The notes below the pieces were generated by a model, which worked only from the letters and a program-made list of their open reading frames with translations, made no database searches and was not told where the DNA came from. Positions 44,028-52,018 of a DNA stretch of 64,000 bases are shown in pieces (position 1 is the first letter of the stretch; each line of letters begins with the position of its first letter). The DNA comes from JAAXKN01 sp036261625. Lineage in GTDB: Bacteria > Bacteroidota > Ignavibacteria > Ignavibacteriales > SURF-24. The stretch spans positions 135,400-199,399 of the forward strand of contig DATAKL010000034.1 in the NCBI GenBank assembly GCA_036261625.1, in the 5' to 3' direction. A program made the translations under genes and the position numbers.

Positions 44028-44468
44028 GTGAAACAAGAAAAAATGACCAGATTTATCAGCACCGAGAATGCCGGTAAAAAATGGTACGTAGTAGATGCCA
44101 AAGATCAGGTTTTAGGCAGATTGGCAGCCAGAATAGCCCGCGTCATCAGAGGCAAGGAAAAGGCAATCTTTACTCCTAATGCCGATACAGGTGACTTTGT
44201 TGTTGTGGTAAATGCCGATCAGGTTAGGATGACAGGAAAAAGGGAACTTCAGAAGACCTATTTCCATCATTCAGGATATCCGGGCGGCGGAAAAATCAGA
44301 AGCTTTGATGAATTAGTTCAGAAGGATCCAGAATTCGTCATTCAGCATGCCGTCAAGGGAATGCTCCCCAAGAACAGATTAGGCAAGAAATTAATAAAGA
44401 AGCTTAAAGTATATGCGGGCGAAAAACATCCGCATGAAGCTCAGAAACCAGAGACATTAAGTTTATAA
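44028..44468 (+). CDS. rplM: 50S ribosomal protein L13
   Basis: A 146-aa large-subunit protein. The motifs KKWYVVDAKDQVLGRLAARI, DFVVVVNADQVRMTGKRE, TYFHHSGYPGG and HAVKGMLPKNRLG are diagnostic. The GTG at 44028 is chosen because GGAGG lies 8 bases upstream, which would be too far from the ATG at 44043. It forms an operon with rpsI 13 bases downstream, the standard order. Confidence 0.97.
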   Translation: MKQEKMTRFISTENAGKKWYVVDAKDQVLGRLAARIARVIRGKEKAIFTPNADTGDFVVVVNADQVRMTGKRELQKTYFHHSGYPGGGKIRSFDELVQKDPEFVIQHAVKGMLPKNRLGKKLIKKLKVYAGEKHPHEAQKPETLSL

Positions 44469-44481
44469 TTGGAGTTATTTA

Positions 44482-44868
44482 ATGGTGGATAACATTTACG
44501 TCGGTCGTAGAAAAACCGCAGTTGCCAGAGTAATTTTAAGAAATGGTAACGGAAAAATTACCGTTAACGAAAAGGAATTTGAAACAGCTTTCTCCCTTGA
44601 GACACACAGGGATGATATCTTAGCTCCCCTGAAGGTTACAGACACATTAGGCAAGTACGACATTTTTGCCAATGTTCAGGGCGGCGGTACAACAGGTCAG
44701 GCTCAGGCTGTAAGACTTGGTATTGCAAGAGCTTTGGAAGCAATTAATCCTGATTTCCGTCCGGCGCTGAAGGCTGAAGGCTATCTGACCCGTGATCCCA
44801 GAATGGTCGAACGTAAGAAATACGGCAGACCCAAAGCAAGAAAAAGATTCCAGTTCTCCAAGAGATAA
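44482..44868 (+). CDS. rpsI: 30S ribosomal protein S9
   Basis: A 128-aa small-subunit protein beginning VGRRKTAVARVILR and ending in the basic RKKYGRPKARKRFQFSKR, whose C-terminal Lys-Arg reaches the P-site tRNA. Follows rplM by 13 bases with GGAG as ribosome site. Its stop codon lies within the 5' arm of the terminator hairpin at 44861. Confidence 0.97.
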   Translation: MVDNIYVGRRKTAVARVILRNGNGKITVNEKEFETAFSLETHRDDILAPLKVTDTLGKYDIFANVQGGGTTGQAQAVRLGIARALEAINPDFRPALKAEGYLTRDPRMVERKKYGRPKARKRFQFSKR

Positions 44869-44892
44869 TCTTTTTGAGAGATTATCTCTTTT
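44861..44892 (+). terminator. Terminator overlapping the rpsI stop codon
   Basis: AGAGATAATC (44861-44870) pairs with GATTATCTCT (44880-44889) with a 9-base loop and a T run. The rpsI stop TAA (44866-44868) lies in the 5' arm, so a terminating ribosome would interfere with folding. Confidence 0.8.
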
Positions 44893-44929
44893 TAAGGCTG
44901 GTAAATTAAAATATTTTATTAACCATTCA

Positions 44930-44937
44930 TACTTTTG
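44930..44937 (+). promoter_or_regulatory. Candidate -7 element upstream of rpsB
   Basis: TACTTTTG matches the Bacteroidota -7 consensus TAnnTTTG exactly, 79 bases before the rpsB start, but no TTG element lies at the expected distance upstream. Weak evidence. Confidence 0.3.
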
Positions 44938-45015
44938 GATTTACCGACTGTGTCCCGCATGAAAAGGGATTTAGGTGAAGATGAAAAAAGTAGAAGTAAA
45001 ACAGGAACGAGTGAA

Positions 45016-45861
45016 ATGAAAAACATCGATTTAACCGAACTGATCGAGGCAGGTGCTCATTTCGGGCATTTGACCCGCCGCTGGAATCCCAAAATGAAGC
45101 CATATATCTTTATGGAGAAGAACGGGATTCACATCATAGACTTAAAGAAGACAAAAACCTTAATCGGCGACGCTGCTGAACAGATGACCCGCCTGGTATC
45201 CGAAGGAAAGAAGGTTATGTTTGTCGGTACCAAGAAACAGGCAAAGCACATCATAGCCAATGAAGCCAGAAGAGCAGAACAGAACTGGGTCAGCGAAAGA
45301 TGGCTCGGCGGAATGCTTACAAACTTCTCAACTATTCGCAAAAGTATCAAACGTCTTACAAACATCGAAAAGATGGAAAACGACGGTACTTTTGACAAAA
45401 TAACCAAAAAAGAAAGACTTTTCCTCTCAAGGGAAAAAGATAAATTAAGAAAAGTCCTCGATGGCGTTGAAACAATGTCAAAACTGCCGGGCGCACTCTT
45501 TATTGTCGACATCAAGAAAGAGTCAATTGCCGTACAGGAAGCCATCAGGCTTAATATCCCGATCTTTGCTATCGTGGATACAAACTGCGATCCTGATGTT
45601 GTGGATTATGTAATTCCTGCCAATGATGATGCAGTAAAGACAATTGAGCTGATCACAAAGGTTATGGCTGATGCAGTAATTGAGGGTCTTGGCAAAGCCA
45701 AAGAACTCCGTGCTCAGGAAGCAGCCGAAAAGGAAAGACAGAGAAAGGAACGCGGCGAAGAGGAAGTAGAGGCCAAGGAAACAGTAAAAGAATCCAAACC
45801 GGCCAGAGATCAAAGGCGTGAAAGACGTCCTAAAAACGAAACAGAATTAAAGAAAAGGTAA
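45016..45861 (+). CDS. rpsB: 30S ribosomal protein S2
   Basis: A 281-aa small-subunit protein. The ATG at 45016 starts MKNIDLTELIEAGAHFGHLT; longer in-frame starts add sequence not found in S2. The motifs RRWNPKMKPYIFMEKNGIHI, FVGTKKQAKHIIANEA, RWLGGMLTNFSTIRKSI and FAIVDTNCDPD are diagnostic. A charged Glu/Arg/Lys C-terminal tail of about 45 residues extends beyond the usual end. tsf follows after 2 bases, the conserved rpsB-tsf pair. Confidence 0.97.
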   Translation: MKNIDLTELIEAGAHFGHLTRRWNPKMKPYIFMEKNGIHIIDLKKTKTLIGDAAEQMTRLVSEGKKVMFVGTKKQAKHIIANEARRAEQNWVSERWLGGMLTNFSTIRKSIKRLTNIEKMENDGTFDKITKKERLFLSREKDKLRKVLDGVETMSKLPGALFIVDIKKESIAVQEAIRLNIPIFAIVDTNCDPDVVDYVIPANDDAVKTIELITKVMADAVIEGLGKAKELRAQEAAEKERQRKERGEEEVEAKETVKESKPARDQRRERRPKNETELKKR

Positions 45862-45863
45862 TT

Positions 45864-46733
45864 ATGGAAATTAGTGCAGAACAAGTCAAATTATTAAGAG
45901 AAAAGACCGGTGCCGGTATGATGGACTGCAAAAAAGCCCTTACCGAAGCCTCCGGCGATTTTGACAAGGCAATTGAAGTCCTTAGAAAAAAAGGAGCTTC
46001 CGTAGCAGCAAAAAGAGCTGAAAGATCAGCTAACGAAGGCCTTGTGCTCACACACGTTTCAGACGACAAGAAATCTGCTGTAATGGTTGAAGTTAACTGC
46101 GAAACTGACTTTGTGGCCAAGAGCGACGACTTCCAGAATTTTGCCAAACTGGTTCTTGATACAATTGTCAGGAACAAACCGGCTACAGTAGAAGAACTCC
46201 TCGCCATGAACGCTGAGGGCAAGGTAATTGCACAGGAACTTGAAAACCTGATCGGAAAGATCGGCGAGAAGATCACCGTAACACGCTTTACAATTGAAAC
46301 TTCAACTGACGGCGCTGTTGTAGATTATGTGCATCATGGTTCAAAACTCGGCGTTGTAGTCCGCGTAGATAAGATAGGTCAGGGCGACCTGAATGAAATG
46401 GTTGGCATCATGAAGGATGTAGCCATGCAGGTTGCAGCCATGAAGCCGGGCTATGTCTACAGGGAAGAAGTTCCAAAGGAAGTTGTAGACAAGGAAGTCG
46501 AAATCTACAAGGAGCTTTCAAGAAAAGAAGGCAAACCGGAACAGATACTCGATAAGATAGCTCAGGGAAGGCTGAACAAGTACTTCCAGGAAAACTGCCT
46601 CTTCGAACAGGCATTTATCAAGGATAATACAAAGTCGGTCAGTGACCTCTTCAAGGAATACAACAAAAAGTACTCCACTGAAGCGCGGCTGGTCCTTTTC
46701 CACAGATATCACCTCAGCGACGAAAAGAAATAA
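45864..46733 (+). CDS. tsf: Translation elongation factor Ts
   Basis: A 289-aa guanine-nucleotide exchange factor for EF-Tu. The N-terminal UBA-like domain carries LLREKTGAGMMDCKKALTE, and the core contains the EF-Tu-contacting VNCETDFVAKSDDFQ. Two dimerisation-type domains follow. Length is typical. The start is 2 bases after the rpsB stop, suggesting coupling, and a strong terminator follows at 46741. Confidence 0.97.
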   Translation: MEISAEQVKLLREKTGAGMMDCKKALTEASGDFDKAIEVLRKKGASVAAKRAERSANEGLVLTHVSDDKKSAVMVEVNCETDFVAKSDDFQNFAKLVLDTIVRNKPATVEELLAMNAEGKVIAQELENLIGKIGEKITVTRFTIETSTDGAVVDYVHHGSKLGVVVRVDKIGQGDLNEMVGIMKDVAMQVAAMKPGYVYREEVPKEVVDKEVEIYKELSRKEGKPEQILDKIAQGRLNKYFQENCLFEQAFIKDNTKSVSDLFKEYNKKYSTEARLVLFHRYHLSDEKK

Positions 46734-46740
46734 TTTCTTA

Positions 46741-46772
46741 AAAGGTCTTATTTAATAAGACCTTTTTTTTTA
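46741..46772 (+). terminator. Strong terminator after tsf
   Basis: AAAGGTCTTA (46741-46750) and TAAGACCTTT (46756-46765) form a perfect 10-bp stem with a 5-base loop, directly followed by a T run. pyrH starts only 19 bases later, so it either has a separate promoter inside the terminator region or is served by read-through. Confidence 0.9.
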
Positions 46773-46790
46773 TTAAATTGACGGAGAAAT

Positions 46791-47507
46791 ATGACAAAGC
46801 TTAAATATAAAAGACTGCTGTTAAAACTTAGCGGTGAATCGCTCATGGGAAAGAAAGGACACGGAATTGATCCTGCGGTCCTGGATTTCTTTTCGACTGA
46901 AATCAAGAAGGTACACGACATAGGTGTTCAGATAGGCATTGTTATAGGCGGCGGAAACATCTACCGCGGCCTGAGCGCCAGCGAGCAGGGAATTGACCGC
47001 GTGACCGGCGATCAGATGGGTATGCTTGCCACTGTAATCAACTCTCTGGCGCTTCAGAATGCAATGGAACATAAAGGAATTTATACAAGGCTTATGACGG
47101 CAATTCACATGGAAGAGATAGCAGAGCCTTACATAAGACGCCGTGCCATAAGGCATCTAGAAAAGGGCAGAGTAGTTATCTTTGGTGCCGGAACCGGCCA
47201 TCCTTACTTCTCTACAGATACGGCTGCAACCCTGAGGGCCGTTGAAATTGAGGCTGATGCAATCTTAAAGGGAACCAGGGTGGACGGAATCTTTGACTCC
47301 GACCCGGAGAAAAACCCTCAGGCATCCAGGTTTGAAACAATTTCTTACCTCGATATATTAAAAGACAGGCTGAAGGTAATGGACCTTACTGCAATCAGCC
47401 TCTGTCAGGAAAACGATCTGCCTTTGATTGTGTTCAACATGGATAAGCCGGATAATCTTCTTAAAATAGTAATGGGCGAACCGGTCGGCACAACTGTCGG
47501 CAACTAG
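46791..47507 (+). CDS. pyrH: UMP kinase
   Basis: A 238-aa cytoplasmic kinase that phosphorylates UMP to UDP in pyrimidine synthesis. It has the amino-acid-kinase-fold motifs KRLLLKLSGESLMG, IVIGGGNIYRG, DQMGMLATVINSLALQ and FGAGTGHPYFSTDTAA, and KGTRVDGIFDSDPEKNP. Placement between tsf and frr is the classic gene order. Confidence 0.97.
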   Translation: MTKLKYKRLLLKLSGESLMGKKGHGIDPAVLDFFSTEIKKVHDIGVQIGIVIGGGNIYRGLSASEQGIDRVTGDQMGMLATVINSLALQNAMEHKGIYTRLMTAIHMEEIAEPYIRRRAIRHLEKGRVVIFGAGTGHPYFSTDTAATLRAVEIEADAILKGTRVDGIFDSDPEKNPQASRFETISYLDILKDRLKVMDLTAISLCQENDLPLIVFNMDKPDNLLKIVMGEPVGTTVGN

Positions 47508-47551
47508 TTTGACAAACAGTAAATCAATTAATAACACAAACAGAGGAAACC

Positions 47552-48106
47552 ATGAACCCAACTATTAATGACGCCAGGCAGAGAATGGATAAATCGATTG
47601 AAGCCTTCAGGGCGGAGATTGCAAAGATCCGTTCCGGAAAGGCCACAACGGCACTTCTTGACGGAGTAAAGGTTGACTACTACGGTACCTTAACTCCCTT
47701 GAAGCAGATGGCAAACGTCTCGGTGCTGGATGCCCATACTCTGTCTATTACACCGTGGGACCGTTCGGCAGTTCAGGTAATTGAAAAGGCAATTATGACT
47801 GCTGATCTGGGGCTTAATCCTGCAAGTGACGGCACAAACATCCGCGTACCGATCCCGATGCTGACAGAGGAAAGAAGAAAAGATCTGATGAAAATTATAA
47901 AGAAGATGGGTGAGGATGCAAAGGTTGCTATAAGAAACGTGCGCCGCGATGCAAACGAACACCTCAAGAAAGAGCAGAAGGATAAGAAGATTTCAGAAGA
48001 TGATCTGAAGAATTTTGAAAATGAAATCCAGAAGTTCACCAACGATCATACAAATCTGATAGACGAAATCATTAAGCATAAAGAAAAAGAGATAATGGAA
48101 GTTTAG
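47552..48106 (+). CDS. frr: Ribosome recycling factor
   Basis: A 184-aa factor that, with EF-G, splits post-termination ribosomes. It matches the family along its whole length: DARQRMDKSIEAFRAEIAKI, RSGKATTALLDGVKVDYYG, the conserved TPLKQMANVSVLDAHTLSI and the C-terminal helix ending HKEKEIMEV. Ribosome site GAGGAAACC precedes ATG. A strong terminator follows. Confidence 0.97.
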   Translation: MNPTINDARQRMDKSIEAFRAEIAKIRSGKATTALLDGVKVDYYGTLTPLKQMANVSVLDAHTLSITPWDRSAVQVIEKAIMTADLGLNPASDGTNIRVPIPMLTEERRKDLMKIIKKMGEDAKVAIRNVRRDANEHLKKEQKDKKISEDDLKNFENEIQKFTNDHTNLIDEIIKHKEKEIMEV

Positions 48107-48126
48107 GAATAGTTGTAATTTAAGAC

Positions 48127-48155
48127 AAGCCGCCTTATTTTAGGCGGCTTTTTTT
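48127..48155 (+). terminator. Strong terminator after frr
   Basis: AAGCCGCCT (48127-48135) and AGGCGGCTT (48142-48150) form a 9-bp stem with a 6-base loop and a T7 tail. Confidence 0.93.
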
Positions 48156-48188
48156 ATTTGGTAAACTATTTATCTTTTCATAAAACTG

Positions 48189-48218
48189 TTGTAATTTCAT
48201 ATCAAAGAAATATTTATT
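48189..48218 (+). promoter_or_regulatory. Candidate promoter for maeB
   Basis: TTG (48189-48191), a 19-base spacer and TATTTATT (48211-48218) resemble the TTG-N19-TAnnTTTG pattern. The leader to the ATG at 48240 is short. AT-rich context raises the chance of coincidence. Confidence 0.35.
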
Positions 48219-48239
48219 CAATTTTCAGAGGAATGTATT

Positions 48240-50495
48240 ATGAAGATTAGAAAGGAGGAGGCCCTGGAGTACCACTCGCAGGGAAGGCATGGAAAAATTG
48301 AGGTTGTACCTACTAAACCTTGCGTAACTGCAAGGGATCTTTCCCTGGCTTATACTCCGGGCGTGGCAGTCCCTTGTCTGGATATTGAGCAGAATCCTGA
48401 AGATGTCTACAAATATACTGCAAAGGGAAACCTGGTTGCAGTTGTTTCAAACGGAACCGCGGTCCTGGGTCTCGGCGACATAGGACCGATGGCCGGAAAG
48501 CCTGTAATGGAAGGAAAAGGGGTACTCTTTAAGAGATTTGCAGATATCGATGTCTTTGACATTGAACTGAAGACAAAGGACCCGAAGGAAGTAATTAAAG
48601 CCGTGCAGCTCTTAGAGCCCACTTTCGGCGGCATTAACCTTGAAGATATCAAAGCCCCCGAGTGCTTTGAAATCGAAGAAGAATTAAAAAAGACCATGAA
48701 TATCCCTGTCTTCCATGATGACCAGCATGGAACAGCCATCATATCATGCGCGGCGCTCATAAATGCTGCTGAACTGGCAGGAAAGAAACTTGAAGACCTG
48801 AAACTCGTTATCAACGGTGCCGGCGCTGCAGCCATTGCATGCGCTAACCTTTACGTCAGAGCAGGCGTAAAGAAAGAAAATATCACAATGTGCGACTCCA
48901 AGGGAGTCATCGCCAAAAGCAGAAAAGATCTGAACAAGTATAAAGAGCTCTATGCAGTTGAAACCGAAAAGAAGTCTCTTTCGGATGCCATGGAAGGATC
49001 TGATGTTTTTGTGGGGCTTTCTGTTGCAGGCGTTGTTACCAAAGATATGATTAAGAGTATGGCTAGTGATCCCATTGTTTTTGCTATGGCAAACCCTGAT
49101 CCTGAGATTACATACGAAGATGCCGTCGATGCCAGAAAGGATATCATCATGGCAACCGGCAGAAGCGACTACCCGAACCAGGTGAACAATGTGCTCGGTT
49201 TCCCGTTCATCTTCCGTGGCGCTCTGGACGTAAAGGCTACTGCAATAACTGAAGAGATGAAAATGGCAGCCGTTGAGGCCCTGGCATGTCTGGCCAAGGA
49301 AAAGGTGCCTGACGTGGTAATTAAGGCTTATGGCGGCCTGGATTTCTCATTCGGCAGGGAGTACATAATTCCGAAGCCGTTCGATCCGCGTGTGCTCTGG
49401 AAAGTAGCTCCTGCGGTTGCAAAGGCTGCAATTGAAAACGGAGTGGCCAGAGTAAAGATTGAAAACTGGCAGGAATATGAAGATGAGCTCAAAGAACGCC
49501 TCGGAATGTCGAGGGAAGTTATCCGTACCATGATACAGAAGGCCCAGAAGAGCCCGAAGCGTGTTGTCTATCCTGAAGGCGAGGAAGACAAGATAATAAG
49601 AGCCGCCGTTGAATCAATGGAGGAAGGTATTGCACAGCCCGTCCTCTTAGGTGATGAAGAAGTAATAAAAGGAAAGCTTGAAAAACTGGGCGTCGGTCTT
49701 GAAGGCATTACAGTCATCGATCCTGTTAAGGCAAAAACTGCAGAGACCTATGTCAATGAATTCTACAAGGCACGCGAACGCAAGGGCGTTACGCTCAGGC
49801 TTGCAAAGAATCTTCTGAAGGATCCCAACTATTTCGGTTCAATGATGGTTAAGGAAGGACATGCAGATGCCCTCATAAGCGGGCTTACCACATCCTATCC
49901 CGAGACAATCAGGCCTGCTCTTCAGTGCCTGGGTGTAAAGGAAGGCTTTAATGTCGCCTCAGGTCTCTATATAGTTATTACTAAGAAGGATGTGTACTTC
50001 TTTGCCGATACAACCGTAAACGTCAATCCGACGGCCGAAGAACTGGCGGAAATTGCAATTTCAACTGCAGATACGGTTAAGCGGTTTGACATAGAACCCA
50101 GAGTTGCAATGCTTTCATTCAGCAATTTCGGCAGCGCAGTAATGCCTGAAACAGTTAAGGTTAGGCATGCCGTAGAGATTGTCAGGAAGATGAGGCCCGA
50201 TATAATGATTGACGGCGAGATGCAGGCTGATGCTGCGGTTGTTCCGCAGATACGTGAAATGGATTACCCGTTCTCGACGCTTAAAGGCAAGCCGAACGTG
50301 CTCGTGTTCCCTGACCTCAATTCCGGAAATATTGCCTATAAACTGATGGCAAGGATCGGCAATGCCGAAGTGATAGGACCTGTTCTTATGGGAATCAGCA
50401 AGCCTGTCCACGTACTCCAAAGAGGCGCTTCAGTTGAGGATATAATCAACATGACGGCAATTGCAGTAGTTGAAGCCGCACAGACGGGCAAATAA
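48240..50495 (+). CDS. maeB: NADP-dependent malic enzyme with C-terminal phosphotransacetylase-like domain
   Basis: A 751-aa enzyme. Residues 1-410 are the malic enzyme: YTPGVAVPCLDIEQNPEDVY, NGTAVLGLGDIGPMAGKPVM, NIPVFHDDQHGTAI and the NAD(P)-binding GAGAAAIA. Residues about 425-750 are a phosphate acetyl/butyryl-transferase-like domain (RVVYPEGEEDKIIRA, DALISGLTTSYPETIRPALQ, DGEMQADAAVVP). It converts malate to pyruvate and CO2, making NADPH; the second domain is usually regulatory, responding to acetyl-CoA. Length 750-760 aa is typical of MaeB. Monocistronic, with terminators on both sides. Confidence 0.96.
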   Translation: MKIRKEEALEYHSQGRHGKIEVVPTKPCVTARDLSLAYTPGVAVPCLDIEQNPEDVYKYTAKGNLVAVVSNGTAVLGLGDIGPMAGKPVMEGKGVLFKRFADIDVFDIELKTKDPKEVIKAVQLLEPTFGGINLEDIKAPECFEIEEELKKTMNIPVFHDDQHGTAIISCAALINAAELAGKKLEDLKLVINGAGAAAIACANLYVRAGVKKENITMCDSKGVIAKSRKDLNKYKELYAVETEKKSLSDAMEGSDVFVGLSVAGVVTKDMIKSMASDPIVFAMANPDPEITYEDAVDARKDIIMATGRSDYPNQVNNVLGFPFIFRGALDVKATAITEEMKMAAVEALACLAKEKVPDVVIKAYGGLDFSFGREYIIPKPFDPRVLWKVAPAVAKAAIENGVARVKIENWQEYEDELKERLGMSREVIRTMIQKAQKSPKRVVYPEGEEDKIIRAAVESMEEGIAQPVLLGDEEVIKGKLEKLGVGLEGITVIDPVKAKTAETYVNEFYKARERKGVTLRLAKNLLKDPNYFGSMMVKEGHADALISGLTTSYPETIRPALQCLGVKEGFNVASGLYIVITKKDVYFFADTTVNVNPTAEELAEIAISTADTVKRFDIEPRVAMLSFSNFGSAVMPETVKVRHAVEIVRKMRPDIMIDGEMQADAAVVPQIREMDYPFSTLKGKPNVLVFPDLNSGNIAYKLMARIGNAEVIGPVLMGISKPVHVLQRGASVEDIINMTAIAVVEAAQTGK

Positions 50496-50509
50496 GAAGG
50501 CTTTATAAA

Positions 50510-50559
50510 GGGAAAAAGGCGGCTCTTAAGTAAGGCCGCACTTTTTCCCATGTTTTTTT
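50510..50559 (+). terminator. Long hairpin terminator after maeB
   Basis: GGGAAAAAG-GCGGC (50510-50523) pairs with GCCGC-A-CTTTTTCCC (50535-50549), one bulged A, loop 11 bases, then a T8 run (50552-50559). Confidence 0.88.
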
Positions 50560-50629
50560 TGTGTGATAACCTAAGAAAACAGTTATCTCACTTTTGTTAA
50601 TTATCCGAATACTTAATGTTTATAAGCTT

Positions 50630-50650
50630 GGGCCTGAAAAACAGGCCCTT
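50630..50650 (+). terminator. Second hairpin between maeB and the L,D-transpeptidase-like gene
   Basis: GGGCCTG (50630-50636) and CAGGCCC (50642-50648) form a 7-bp stem with an A5 loop and a short TTT tail. It stands alone about 80 bases after the maeB terminator, so it may be a backup terminator or a structured leader of the next gene. Confidence 0.65.
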
Positions 50651-50717
50651 TACCCGCATAAAAATAGTACATGCACTAATTTTTAAATTTTATTTAGTAC
50701 ATTATATTTGATAATTT

Positions 50718-51347
50718 GTGTTAAAGAGCATTTTATTTTTTATAGCCAGCCTTGTCATCTTTTTTGCAGGAATCATTTTATATGGCATGGTTCTGAATCT
50801 CAGGGATGTACCTCTTTCGGAAGCCCTTGCAGAAAAGCACATGAGGTATATGACAAATGTTCATCTGCTCGTCGACAGGCGCAACTACAGGCTGGAGCTC
50901 TATTCGGATACTGTGCTGGTAAAGTCCTACAGGGCCGTATTCGGACGTAACAATGGCAGCCACGGCAGGTCTGCAGCGGAAAATCAGATTGCTCCGGCCG
51001 GCAATTATCAGATATGCGAAATTGATACTTCATCGGAGTACCACAAGTTCTTAAGGCTGAATTTCCCTAACTACAAAGATATTACCGAAGCCTTTAAGTC
51101 GGGTATAATTTCAGAAGGGGAATACGAAACCTTATACGGGGAGCTTGAAGCAGGCGGGTGCCCAAAGTCTGACAAAAAAAAGTTTCCTGCAATAGGAATT
51201 CATGGTACCGGAAGGCTGAATTTTATTTTTAAGAATCTGCCTTTTACCTTTAACTGGACAAACGGTTCTGTTGCTGTAAGTAATGAGAACATTGATGAGA
51301 TATATTCTGTAATAAAACCGGGGACTGAAGTTGACATCAAAAATTAA
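50718..51347 (+). CDS. L,D-transpeptidase (YkuD) family-like protein lacking the catalytic cysteine
   Basis: A 209-aa protein with an N-terminal membrane anchor (about 3-24) and a YkuD-type periplasmic domain: LLVDRRNYRLELYSD, KSYRAVFGRN, APAGNYQI, and GIHGTG. In active members the catalytic motif near the C-terminus contains HG-C or the related form (T/S)xGCxAVSN. Here it reads TNGSVAVSNENIDEIY, so the nucleophilic Cys position is Ser184 (TCT codon at 51267). The His (H156-like in GIHGTG) is kept. The product may be inactive, use serine, or bind peptidoglycan without cleaving it. Start codon is TTG-like or ATG-free: the first codon at 50718 is TTG. The lipoprotein gene overlaps its end. Confidence 0.75.
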   Translation: MLKSILFFIASLVIFFAGIILYGMVLNLRDVPLSEALAEKHMRYMTNVHLLVDRRNYRLELYSDTVLVKSYRAVFGRNNGSHGRSAAENQIAPAGNYQICEIDTSSEYHKFLRLNFPNYKDITEAFKSGIISEGEYETLYGELEAGGCPKSDKKKFPAIGIHGTGRLNFIFKNLPFTFNWTNGSVAVSNENIDEIYSVIKPGTEVDIKN

Positions 51348-51984
51348 AATATACTTAAAAATATCTGCTTTTTCTTTTCTTTCAGTCATTCTGGCATCAT
51401 GCGAGAAGAAGGAAGCGCCAAGGCCGCAGGTGCCGGTTGTTTCTGCCGATTCGGCAAAGAAACTCGATAAAAAATTTGCCGAGGAAAGGGTCAGCCAGAT
51501 ACTCGGAACAAAGGTCAGCTTCTTCGAGGAGGGAAGATTCCAGGAGGATTCCACACTTGGAATAGCAGCAGGAACTGAAAAAAACGATAAGAAAGAGTGG
51601 GGTATTAAGTTCTACTACTTTAAGAGGGCAAACAACGATCTAGTTAAAGCCTTTGAGACTCCGCTTCTGAAAGGATCGTTTACTGAAAGCCTGACCAAAA
51701 AGATAAAACTCTCTGCTGCCAACTATGAAATGCTTTACTACGATTCGCAGGCATACTTTATGGGAAGCGGCGGCGGCGAGATATTCTCCTACATTGTGGA
51801 TTTTAACAAGCAGCAGGTATACTACGCTCACTTCTTCAGCGTCGAGAAAAAGCCTACTTCTCTTTATCTGTCGCCTAATACTAACGACAAGGAAATAAGA
51901 GACTTTTTTATCAGGCATTTCAGGAGGGATTATCCCGACTTAAAATTAGTGGAAAAGGACTATAACCTTGAAGATATTTTTTAG
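51331..51984 (+). CDS. Putative lipoprotein, unknown function
   Basis: A 217-aa protein that starts at TTG 51331, overlapping the preceding gene by 17 bases. A signal peptide (about 1-23) ends in the lipobox LASC, followed by a Lys/Pro-rich linker. Residues 40-210 look folded (KFAEERVSQILGTKVSFFEEG, GIKFYYFKRANNDLVKAF, IFSYIVDFNKQQVYYAHFF, IRDFFIRHFRRDYPDLKLV). No family recognised. It sits 34 bases before a BamA/TamA-like gene, hence possibly an envelope-assembly accessory, which is inference from position only. Confidence 0.75.
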   Translation: MTSKIKIYLKISAFSFLSVILASCEKKEAPRPQVPVVSADSAKKLDKKFAEERVSQILGTKVSFFEEGRFQEDSTLGIAAGTEKNDKKEWGIKFYYFKRANNDLVKAFETPLLKGSFTESLTKKIKLSAANYEMLYYDSQAYFMGSGGGEIFSYIVDFNKQQVYYAHFFSVEKKPTSLYLSPNTNDKEIRDFFIRHFRRDYPDLKLVEKDYNLEDIF

Positions 51985-52018
51985 TAAAAAAACAGGAAAT
52001 ATCAGAAACTGACCTAAT

